Source: Parastagonospora avenae f. sp. tritici 18332-5
Lineage: Eukaryota; Ascomycota; Dothideomycetes; Pleosporales; Phaeosphaeriaceae
Length of the DNA: 64,000 nt
Assembly: GCA_022559985.1 (NCBI GenBank)
Contig: JAFJTR010000018.1
Span: 310,001-374,000 of the forward strand
Direction: 5' to 3'
Shown: positions 1 through 9,351 of the stretch, piece after piece
Layout of the letters: each line of letters starts with the position of its first letter
How positions within the stretch are numbered: the stretch's first letter is position 1
Position numbers and translations under genes: made by a program
Notes under the pieces: model-generated
Seen by the model: the letters and a program-made list of their open reading frames with translations, nothing else
Told to the model about the DNA's origin: nothing
Database searches by the model: none

Positions 1-1
1 A

Positions 2-250
2 CAGCACAAATTCACCGACCTCGAGTCTTACTGTTTCAACATCGACTCTGCCGAAGCATGGCCACTACCAGACAAAGTAGGACTTATGGGACGTCTAGTT
101 GTCACAGCGCAATTCTTCTCCTACTATTTGACGGCGTCGGATCTAATAACACCGGTGCGCAAACGCTGGGAAAAGGCGAAATTGAAACTTAACACAGGGA
201 GATGGATGTTCGATCGACCGGTGGAGGTGCCTTTGGACGTTTCATATTAG
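2..250 (+). CDS. 3' end of an unidentified protein, cut by window edge
   Basis: An open frame enters from the left edge and runs about 82 codons to a TAG at 248-250. The tail has hydrophobic and aromatic stretches (AQFFSYYLTASDLITP) followed by a basic segment (VRKRWEKAKLKLNTGRW). I do not recognise the family. The composition looks like real coding sequence, and no in-frame stop interrupts it, but the start and any upstream exons lie outside the window. Confidence 0.5.
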   Translation, partial: QHKFTDLESYCFNIDSAEAWPLPDKVGLMGRLVVTAQFFSYYLTASDLITPVRKRWEKAKLKLNTGRWMFDRPVEVPLDVSY

Positions 251-602
251 CTACTTATTGGTCTTTCTTTTGCCACTGCCCGTATTTCTGATTTTCCTGA
301 TCAAGTGGATTGCCTGTTCCTAACACGAACCGGTCGCCGTTTTTATCTTACCTTTTAAGTCAGAGTCAGTGCGGGTACAGCATACATTTTTGGTCTCTCA
401 CCTCGCTCATCTCACTCACCTCGCATAGCAGCCTCTTTGTACTATCTTCTTCGGTCGTCGTCGGATCGGGATGCGGCACTAGTGCAGATGAGAATCGTAT
501 CTACTTTGTTTGCTCACTACTTCTCATCCACGACAACCGCGCTTACACTGACTTTGACAAGCCGTACACACCTGCAAGCCTAGCCCATGTTCCTCGCTAG
601 TC

Positions 603-1658
603 TTGCGCCCTCCTATACTCACCCGAAGTCTGGCAGCTCCCATCTTGCCCTACATAATCGCTCGTAAACCGCAAGTCGCCTTTTCGGGGCGCCTCACGGA
701 CCCAAACCTGCATCGCCTTACCATCACCCAACTCCGCAACAAAGCGCGCAAACGGCAACTTGATGTCAGCCGTCTGACCCACAAGTGGGAAATCGTTCAC
801 GCCCTGCTTCTTCCGGTACAAGAGAATGTGGAGAACATCCCAGACGAGAAGAGAAAACTGTATTCGATCTGCCGGGCGAGATCAGGAACAAGAGCTATGG
901 TTACGTACTTGTGGACGGCGATCCGGTCCTCGCGTATTATGGCGAAGATGCAGTCGCAGAGTACTTCATGAACATACAGCGACGTTATGTAAACAGCGCC
1001 TTGAAAAGACTATCTACGACGTGTGTCGCGTTGCTCAACGCCTGCCGAGTAACTTCTCGCCATGTCTTAGACAAGCCGGACGTTGTGCGGAGAAGTTCGA
1101 GCCTTCTTCTTTGCGTACAACCACTTCCGGTTTATGGGCCTTATGCACGCCAGCCACTCCAACTTCCTGACCGACATCGGCACCGATGGACATATGAACA
1201 CCACTAAGCTCAAGTATACCGGCCTGAACGTTCTGCATTACAATGAAGCTTTTGCGAATCTGCTTTGCGTGTGCGTGTAATTGCGAGAGATGGACATTCG
1301 CATGCACGTTGGTGACGTTCTGGACCGTGAAACATATAAGGCGTTTCGCCGGTATCTACGGGGGGAGGATGATTCAGAGGAGCCTGAGTTTGACATCGTG
1401 TTCTCCTCGAAGTTGAGCATCTTCATGTTTCTGCCAAGTCTCGAAAAGCTTCAGATCGATGTTGCTACTACATGCTGGACCCCCGGGTTTCTGACTCAAA
1501 CTCATATGCCACGATATCGTCAAGAGGTCGTAATGGAAGCTATCGAAAATGCGGTCAAGAAGAAGCTGGAACTGCTCTTGGAGGAGAAGAACGTTCAGAT
1601 GGAGGTCAAGGTGGGGGATGGGGCACAGGAGCTGTCTTGCGACGAGGTAGACGAATGA
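603..1658 (+). pseudogene. Decayed LPGEIRN-type fungal gene (two frameshifts, one stop)
   Basis: Three pieces in different frames read as one protein. The first piece, to about 860, carries a SAP-like segment (LTITQLRNKARKRQLDVS). The second, about 860-1066, has FDLPGEIRNKSYGYVLVDG and LLNACRVTSR, hallmarks of a large family of fungal proteins of unknown function that start with an F-box-like LPxEIRxxIYxY motif. The third, from about 1083, restores the usual continuation (GEVRAFFFAYNHFRF). It then meets an in-frame TAA at 1278-1280 and continues open from LREMDIRMHVGD to 1658. No canonical intron of reasonable size removes the frame changes or the stop, so I call it a pseudogene. Its normal function is unknown. 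It lies beside the candidate biosynthetic cluster. Confidence 0.6.
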
Positions 1659-2117
1659 GGTTAATAGCAAGTGGGGTGGAAGAGGTGACAAACTGTAAAA
1701 GGAAGAGGGGTTTAGAAGGAGGTTTTCAAGACATTCACTTCCAAAATTTTCCGATGGTAATAACGAGATAGTAGGCCTGTAAAAGGTGTTAAGTATGCGA
1801 AGGGAATGCATACTTAACTTGTACCTCAGGTTACGATCTACAAACCTCGTCAATCACTGTGATCCTCTTTAAGTTTCTCATTTTCGATCTGCGGTTCAAA
1901 TTGATCTCGCCGACATCGATCCAGCCCAAACACCTTTGGATCCGCTCCTGCTGTTATCACTCTTTTCTTTGCTACAGTTCCTTGCGCCTCTCACCGTACG
2001 CTCTATCTCATCTCATCAGCCCTGTGATCACATAATCTCTCTCTCTTCTTCGCTGCAGCACGATAATCGATCCCTCTAACTTTGTGTTGCACTCCAAAGT
2101 CTGCGTGGCGACCCGGT
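1659..2117. other. Intergenic, convergent 3' ends
   Basis: This 459-base gap separates the end of the decayed gene from the end of the methyltransferase on the opposite strand. It contains pyrimidine-rich stretches but no open frame worth calling and no recognised RNA or repeat. Confidence 0.5.
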
Positions 2118-2966
2118 TTACTGGTCGCGGCGAATCACAAACGAGAAGCGCCTGCCGTTATCCTGACAGAACAGCTGCTGGCGGTCAGGAACGTATACAT
2201 ACTTTGCCTTTGCCGTAAGTCTGATGCCGATTTCGTCACCGATGTCTCTCCACATCTTCTCAAAGCTTTCTACGTTGTGCCGAAACATGACCCCAACACC
2301 AACAGGTCCTTGCTTCTCCTCAGGATTTACTGCGCCGAACTGACGACCCAAAATCATTGAACCAGGCTGAGGACGCAGTAAGGCAGCGGCGGTTTTGCAG
2401 ACCTCGACCTGTTTCTCATAACCCCACAGATGGAAGAAATCGCCAGCGAATATCATGTCCACTTGCCCTCTGATCCCTGCCAAAGCTGAGCTTGGATCAA
2501 AGACATCTGCGGTGAGGAATCGAGTCTTGAGCGTCTGGCGATCGCGAAAAAGCTCATAGCCGAGCTCGATGAATTCCGGGTACAGATCGCAGCCAAATAA
2601 ATTCTCAGATGGCGCACCACCATGCACCAGGGTACGAACAGTTTGACCAACACAACAGGCCATATCCAGTAGGTTCTGGCCTTTGCGAAGTCGTTGTATA
2701 ACTTCTCTGTACTCTTCATCGTTCTCTCCGAAATTGTTTTCCAGGAAGAGGAATTGGCCGATGCATGGATACGGGTGTATAGCCCAAGCCTGCTCGCGTA
2801 TTTTGATAACGTGATTGAGAAGATCTTCCTGTGGGATGCCGCTGTATGACTGGAGAAGTTGTTGGAGTTCGGGGGATATGACGTCTAGTGTGGGGTTTTG
2901 GTCGAACCAGGCGAGAGGCCCGCCTCTGGCATTGATGGAAGCCATATCGTCGCCAATGTGCGCCAT
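2118..2966 (-). CDS. SAM-dependent methyltransferase, secondary-metabolite type
   Basis: A single-exon protein of 282 residues starts at ATG 2966 (MAHIGDDM). The SAM-binding motif I appears as LLDMACCVGQTVRTL around residues 99-113. It replaces the classical GxGxG and is typical of small fungal methyltransferases found in meroterpenoid and polyketide clusters (AusD/Trt5-like). An acidic motif follows (FGCDLYPEFIELG), then VDMIFAGDFFHLW. The likely reaction is methyl transfer from SAM to a hydroxyl or carboxyl group of a small molecule, in the cytosol. It lies upstream of the ammonia-lyase on the same strand, and its promoter carries an 18-base motif (3211-3228) that recurs before the prenyltransferase. 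The substrate cannot be read from the sequence. Confidence 0.85.
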   Translation of the reverse strand: MAHIGDDMASINARGGPLAWFDQNPTLDVISPELQQLLQSYSGIPQEDLLNHVIKIREQAWAIHPYPCIGQFLFLENNFGENDEEYREVIQRLRKGQNLLDMACCVGQTVRTLVHGGAPSENLFGCDLYPEFIELGYELFRDRQTLKTRFLTADVFDPSSALAGIRGQVDMIFAGDFFHLWGYEKQVEVCKTAAALLRPQPGSMILGRQFGAVNPEEKQGPVGVGVMFRHNVESFEKMWRDIGDEIGIRLTAKAKYVYVPDRQQLFCQDNGRRFSFVIRRDQ

Positions 2967-3662
2967 GACTGCAAATACAGTTGAATCGTGTACGACTGAG
3001 ATTTTTCGTGTGATCTAAAAATTCGAAGAACAATAAAGATATACGGATGGATGTAACTTTATCCGTACACAACCGCGATAGAGAAGGTCGTGAAGACTTC
3101 AAATTCTCTCAATCAACGTGTAGCTATAAATGTCGTTTCACAGTGAGATAAGGACGGAAAAAGGTTTGTAGTATACACAGTGCTGACATGCTTCGAACGG
3201 AGAATTCTTCGATCCGAGTCTGAACGGCGATCAGCTGGTCAAAAGGACCGAACCTTCTCCCCGACACTGAGGGGCATCAGTGTTCTCAAATGTGCCAAGC
3301 CTGTGACGCAAGCCTAAGCTACAGCAGTTTCTTCATACGGACCGATCACACTAACCGAACTCAAAAGGCAGTAGTCTCTTCAGACGGACCGGGTCTTCTA
3401 GACTAGTCTTCGAGTTTGGAAGACACGAAGCTCCACCCACTTCACCGAGCTGATTTGAGGTGGGCAGTGACTGCTTTTCTTGTACTCTAGTATATTGACA
3501 ATCCTTGGCTTAGATACCGCAGCGCTCAGATAGAGGCTTTTGATGGCCCAATGATGAGCCTTGATGGGTGCTTCATCAATATCAGAGCCATATCACACGG
3601 CAAGACATCAGCCTGCGTCTTGATACAAAAATATCTGTCGGAACCTGATGTCTCGTAGACTT
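2967..3662. promoter_or_regulatory. Methyltransferase promoter with shared cluster motifs
   Basis: This 696-base gap lies between the 3' end of the ammonia-lyase and the start of the methyltransferase, both on the minus strand. It holds GATCCGAGTCTGAACGGC at 3211-3228 and CGGACCG at 3338-3344 and 3385-3391. The same motifs recur between the P450 and the prenyltransferase. The gap has no coding potential. A regulatory role is inferred. Confidence 0.45.
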
Positions 3663-6041
3663 TTACTTTAGCGATGACGCTAGAATATCAACAGCCACTT
3701 TAGCCAAAGCCCCGTTCCTCAGAGCACGATACACTATGCCCGTGTAAGATCCCACAGTTGGAGCCTGTGCTCCATGGGTTCCAGAACCATTAGCGAGCTC
3801 TTCTGAACAAGGTGTCATGAGCTGTTTCTTAGCTAGCAAAGGAATCTTCAAGTTCTGTCGCACGAAACGGTACATTGCCTTCGAAGCCTGACCAGGAACT
3901 GGAGAAGCGTCGCCATGCACCAAATAGGCGTCCCTGTGACTACACCAGGCAGTCTGAAGCGACGTTGCAAGTTCTTGTGTGAAGTCGTATGTTTTTTTGA
4001 CCACATTGGAGGTCGATGAGAATCCGGAATCCTCGACGAGGATCAAGCGGAGCGACTTAGCCATGACTTGGAAACGCTCATCGGCGTCCAGGCTGGTGGT
4101 TGTATCGAAAGCTCTCAAAAGCTGGGACCAAAGTACATTAGAAAGACTGTTGATGGCCATGAACTTCGATTGCTTTGCCGGAGCTTTTGTCGAGCCATTC
4201 GATACCTGCAGGAAATGCAACGTAGGAACAGGGTTCGAATCACCTGGTTCGTTATTGGGTAGAGGAACGTGGTCGTTTTCTAGCGATCCGTCCAACTCGT
4301 AGTAATTTTCTACTAGCCGAAAGAATTTGGCTCGGTAGTGCTCTAAGAACTGCAAGTGCATAGCCCGAAGATCCAGTGCCTGACAGAGGGCGATGATGTG
4401 TGCGGTCATGAGTTGCGACAAGACCTCGTTCGCCGTGTGCGTGTAACGAGCTGAAATCAAAGCCAGCGAGTTGAGTGATTGGTTGCCCATCTCGGCAGTT
4501 TGAACGTGATTCACGGGGTTTGCGAGGAAGCCTAGCTCAGCAGTTAATGCTGCGACATTGAGGTCCGTGCCTTTGAAGATCATGGAGGTGCTTGGATCTT
4601 CAGCTACGAGATTTGGTGGTAGACCTCTGTTTGTTGCGGGATTGATGATTTCCGTGCACTGAGAGAACAGCATGCGACCGATGCCCTGTATGCCCTGTCT
4701 CGCTTTTTCCATGGCTGAGGTGACGGCCTTTGCTTGAAAATTGCCGCCGTGCAGAAATTCACCCTGAGCGTTCACCAAAGGGTTATCAGTGACGGAATTG
4801 CACTCGATCAACAATTGTTGGTGTGATAAGACAAGATCTTCGAGGATGGGACCAATCCACTGTGGTACGGTACGAACGGAATACCTGTCTTGACGCAATG
4901 CGGATTCTGCGCCATTGTTAACCTGGGTCAACTTTGATCCTGATAAAAAGGCCAGAATGTTACGAGCTGATTCTATCTTGGGCCATGGTTAGCGTTGAAC
5001 CCATAGCAAAGAAGATTAAATGGATCTCACTTGTCCAGGGTGAGGCCGAACCTCGGCAAAAAAAGGGGAAAAGCTCTCTGTAGTTCCGAGCATTGCTTCA
5101 ACACTCATAGCAGTCAATACCTGAGCCATAAGCGCTAACCCATGGGTGTCATGGAGAGCGATTGCTGCAGCTGCTGCTGCTATTGTCGTACCGTTCGTGA
5201 TAGCTAAGCCCTCTTTCGCCTGCAGCGTGACCGGTGTCAGCCCACTGCTTGCCAAAGCCGTATCCGCGTACAGATCTCGATTTTCCTTGCTCAGGATCCT
5301 GATAGTTGACTTCCCCTGGATAGCTCCGCAAATGTAAGACAACGGACTCAGATCACCTGAGGCAGAGATACTACCACGGAGGGGGATCATCGGAATGATG
5401 TCATGATTCAACAAGTCTTGCATTCTCTCCATGATGACAGGTCGAATGGCTGAGCAACCAGCGACTAAAGAATTTGATTCGGATAAGTATCGCTGCGCGT
5501 GTCCAAGACCACGGTAAGTATAGTTGAGTGTTGTTGTCCTCAAGGAATAAATCATGGCGATTTTGATCTGCAGCACAGTCTGCTGCGTCGTCGAGAAAGT
5601 CTCTAGTTCCTGGAGGCAGAATTCCGTAGTGAAGCTCCCTAACCAACGCACGCTGTAGCTCCCTAACCTTCTGGGTTCGAAGATCCGCATTACCTCCAAA
5701 ACCGGTGTTCACACCTTCACATATTAGTCGACGCTCCGTACTGAATTCGAACGATTCTTACCGTAGATTACCTCTCCATCAGCAAGTTTATGCTCAAGCA
5801 TTCGCATGCTACGTTCCATGGACTCCACCGCATCCGGACTTATATGTGCTGATGCATAGTGCCTACGGTTCCAAGGTCAGACTGAACTATTGAAGATCTC
5901 CTGACGAACATACCGCGCAACAGCAATCACCTGTGCAATCGTTAGGCTCTTGCCCATGAGTGATATGGTATTTGTTTTCTTGCTGTTCAGCAAAGCTGTC
6001 AATTGATACCAATCATCCAGCATGATCTTTGTGTGATTCAT
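3663..6041 (-). CDS. MIO-type aromatic amino acid ammonia-lyase (PAL/HAL family), one-base frameshift
   Basis: This gene removes ammonia from an aromatic amino acid to give a cinnamate-type acid. Four exons fit: 5914-6041, 5762-5838, 5031-5714 and 3663-4976, with introns of 75, 47 and 54 bases. The protein reads GEVIYGVNTGFGG (catalytic tyrosine), then SISASGDLSPLSYICG with the Ala-Ser-Gly that forms the MIO cofactor near residue 186. RPHPGQIESARNI is restored across intron 3. The corrected length is about 733 residues, normal for PAL. In exon 3, WTRAAILIRI and NSLVAGCSAIRP sit in different frames. One extra A in an AAA run (plus-strand TTT 5473-5475) explains this, and no intron does. It is therefore either a recent pseudogene or a sequencing error. 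The substrate-selectivity position reads Glu-Leu, so phenylalanine is not assured. Confidence 0.85.
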
Positions 6042-7435
6042 GATGAACGTGATTATCGAAGGGCAACAGGCTTGGAGAATAGTGGTGAGTATTGTGACGT
6101 CCCCTCGTTGATCTTTTGTACAATTGAGGCCAGTGGGATGAACGGACTTACTGGATAAAATCAATCTGATCGGCTCGAAAAGAAGGGCCGTTATGGATAA
6201 GTCGACGCCTTAGTCGTCGCAATCTTCGTGCGTGGGAGATAATGCGCCGTTTACGATAGCACGGCTTGGACAAAAACCCTTGTATCAACGTAAGTAGCCC
6301 TCGCACGCCAAGTGCCCGCACATAGGGAAGGTGGAGTACCCGGAACCAGGTATAGCATTCCCCGGGGAAAAGATGCGCTAATACTGTGGCCTGACAGTCA
6401 AGAGACTTCTGCCACATGCAGGAAGGCCGATGCAGCCACCAACTTCTACCACCTCCTTCAGTGCGCCAAGTTCAAGATAGATCTTCCAGAGGCATATGAA
6501 ACTCTAGCTACCAAATCATTGTCGACAGGATTGACAATTGCGCCGAAACAGCACAGCACCTGCAGCAAGCGAGGATCATAACTGCTACTGTTATAGACAT
6601 CACATGTCATTAGCTGCGCGAGAAATAGGCACGGCACGGCTCGGCGCGAAAGAAGCACGGCTAGCTACTTGGTGTGTAATGTGGCGTGAAGCGCCCATGT
6701 CGCAAGCAGGAGTGTGTCCCAAGTTGATGAGTTACCATGACAATCAGCGCGTGAGAATGGAACCAGCACAAGAACATGAAAGAGTCAGATTGAGGATGGT
6801 CTCCGGTACGACCTGCATGTTCATCAATATTCTTTCGTCACTTCTGTCCAAGATAGCACTTGACAGAGAATATTGCTACCTCGCGCAGCGAAATCCAAGC
6901 AAATCACTGCCTTCCTCAGACTGTCAGTATTCAAGCCGTTCCACACGAGATCGCGTCGGAAGACGCACCTAGATTGTCTATGATTAGCGTCCGGATTACG
7001 GCCGGCGGACGGAATTGTCAAAGCGATCCCCGCGATTACTGCGTCCATCGGACAGGGTCATTGAGAGGCGTGGCGACCCCAGTAGAGCTGAAGGGACGAT
7101 CAACTTGAAATGTTCGTCTCCACACAACTTCTTGATCCGAATTTCGGCCTCATCGGCCACGGAATGTAGAGTGAAAAGAAGAGTAACGGGGAAGAGGGGA
7201 GAAAGTTGCAAATTTATTCGGGTCGCCCCCTCCTGCATCCCTAATTCACGCCAGACATGATCTATTCCATGGGCGAGGGTCAGAAAAATACGATATATTC
7301 CTGAAAACTGCTGACAATTGGAGCTCCCCCTTGGATACGCAGAACATGAGCCTTAGGAATAGGTTCGCTGCGGATTTGAGTCTTTCAGATCACCATGATA
7401 TTTTCAAAATGGTCTAAATTGGCAGCGTCGCTGTG
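6042..7435. other. Intergenic, ammonia-lyase promoter side
   Basis: This 1.4 kb stretch separates the start of the ammonia-lyase from the 3' end of the P450, both on the minus strand. Short open frames exist (for example 6312-6581 on plus) but none resembles a known protein or has consistent splice signals. The part next to 6041 should hold the ammonia-lyase promoter. I did not find the 18-base cluster motif here. Confidence 0.4.
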
Positions 7436-9351
7436 CTACGTTGAAACACTCTCTCCACACGCAGTTCTGCCTCTTTGTGTAATAAGCATATCCATCCCCG
7501 TCTGTTCAGTTACCCAATTACCCACAAACCCCCATTCTTTCTCGGGAAAAGCGAGCCGAGCATCGAAATGGCGATAGAACTCAGAGATGAACTTGTAGAT
7601 TTGCACGATTGCAATATTCATACCGATGCATTTACGTGGGCCCGCACCAAACTGCCATGCGGCATCAGTGACAGATCTCCAGTGAATCCTATGAACAGTG
7701 CAGGGGTAGGACGTACCGAAAATAGATTTCTTCTCATCACTTCGACAGTGGTTCTTGGGGTGTCGAGCCAGCGCTCTGGTCGAAAAGCATGTACGTCCTC
7801 ACCGAAGATCTCGGAGTTATGATGAATTGCCCAAGGATTTACGCCCACAATAGTGCCCCCAGGCAGGTTATAGCCATCGATGACAGCGCCTTCTCGGGGA
7901 ACAACCCGCTCCATGATGAGACCTACATTTCCATGAATACGCAAAGACTCTTGGATGACTGCATCACTGATGGATAGTATGTTAGCAGCGAATACTAGTG
8001 AAGCTGTCTCTTTACACGTACAGAAACGGTAATTTGTTAAGCTCTTCAAATGGCACATCATCATCAAGAGCATACTTTGAGTGTACTGAGTCAAGCTCGA
8101 CGCGAAGCCTTGTTTCGACTTGCGCGCTCCGGGCTACATAGTAAATGACAGCTCGAATTGTGACTGCCAGCACGTCATGGCCAGCCATACTATTTCCATA
8201 TGTAAGCAGCTCATCACGCACATGACGGGGGTTGTGTCCTACAGATTGATGTATAGCGAGGCTGTTATTGTTCTGATTGACAGCTTATCAGGATCAGATT
8301 TATGAAGCTTTATGAAGCTATTGAGCATATCTCGAGTTTCTGTCGGCTTTTGGAGTCTTTCTTTAACGAGCGATGAAGTTAACTGTTGAATATTTGTCAG
8401 TCAATGTATATGTCTTCCATGCAACACACATATATCATATGTACCTTCAAGATAGGATTTTCCTGCCTTGTTTTCCAAATAGCCTCCACGATCTTCTGCA
8501 TGAACTGAAGTGCTGGTGCTTGTCCATACTGCAAATTCAATCAGCCCTGGGCTTGGAAAAAACTGGGGTATGACATTACCAGCCCAGTCATGGCCAGAAT
8601 GGCATCTGAGCGAGCAATCATGCCATTGACATCTCTTCTCTTCTCTAAGAAACCAAATCTCTTTGAAACGTTTATGTCGCCAAGACAATCAAATGTGAAG
8701 AAATGAACCCATGAAGCTATGTCCACGTTTGAAGTATCAGTTTTAGTAAGACTTCTCATCTGCTCCGTGAACAGACGGGTACAGGCGTCAATCCGTGGCT
8801 CCAGCCCTAATGCCGCTGATTTGGTGTACAAGGCTCCAATTGTCTTCTTCAAAGACGAATGCCAATCCACATCTTGAGCCGCGAACAAGTTTGGAAGTGG
8901 CCCGCCCTCCCAAGTCGCAATAGTCTGCTTGTAGAAGTCGGACTGGATTGTTGTTATTTGTGCAAAAATTGTTACCCAAAATACTCCTTACTTTTGGATA
9001 TGCGTCTCTGGATCCATGGATTGTGACAAGCGCCTCTGCGCTAGCGAATGAAACATGTTTTGGCCCGATTCGAACGACAGGCCCATACTTGTTGTGTACG
9101 GCCATGATTCTCTTTGGCATGTCCGACTTGTACACAGCCATCACCCTCCAATAATTGGAAAAGCTGGCAGAAAATGGGCCAGGAACCGCACTAAGGGGTC
9201 CATGGTAGCGAGTGTACAGCAGTTTCAGGACAACGAGGATGACAATGATCGAGCCTGTCGTCAAAGGTCCGCCTAGAGTAGAAACACTATGGATAGCATT
9301 CATGTTGATGTGAGAACTAAGCAGTTGAGGAGAATGAGAGTCATGTGGCAT
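7436..9351 (-). CDS. Cytochrome P450 monooxygenase, pisatin-demethylase-like
   Basis: A heme-thiolate oxygenase of about 526 residues, probably anchored in the ER by a hydrophobic segment near residues 33-50. Seven exons keep frame: 8992-9351, 8580-8942, 8445-8528, 8243-8382, 8022-8189, 7717-7966 and 7436-7651. Visible motifs are the proline-rich hinge (AVPGPF), the I helix (MAGHDVLAVTIRA, near 317-329), ExxR as ESLR (378-381), the PERF-type RPERW, and the heme loop FGAGPRKCIG with the cysteine near 463. The I helix lacks the usual threonine after Asp (AGHDVL rather than AGxDTT), which is unusual. The N-terminal half (KYGPVVRIGP, YPKSDFY) is like pisatin-demethylase-type fungal P450s. It is divergently transcribed from the prenyltransferase and probably oxidises the cluster product. 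Confidence 0.9.

Noticed and set aside
4228..4250. GGTTCGAATC-like sequence resembling a tRNA T-arm
   Set aside because: It lies inside the ammonia-lyase coding exon and no acceptor or anticodon arm fits around it.
6312..6581. Frame with HLLQCAKF, reminiscent of a Cys/His motif in retroelement proteins
   Set aside because: Too short and isolated; no reverse transcriptase or other element parts nearby.
8190..8382. An apparent frame break in the P450 before the I helix, with a tandem TATGAAGCT repeat at 8301-8320 that could have caused it
   Set aside because: A canonical 53-base intron (8190-8242, GTAGGA...AAATAG) joins YINL to MAGHD in phase, so the gene is intact.
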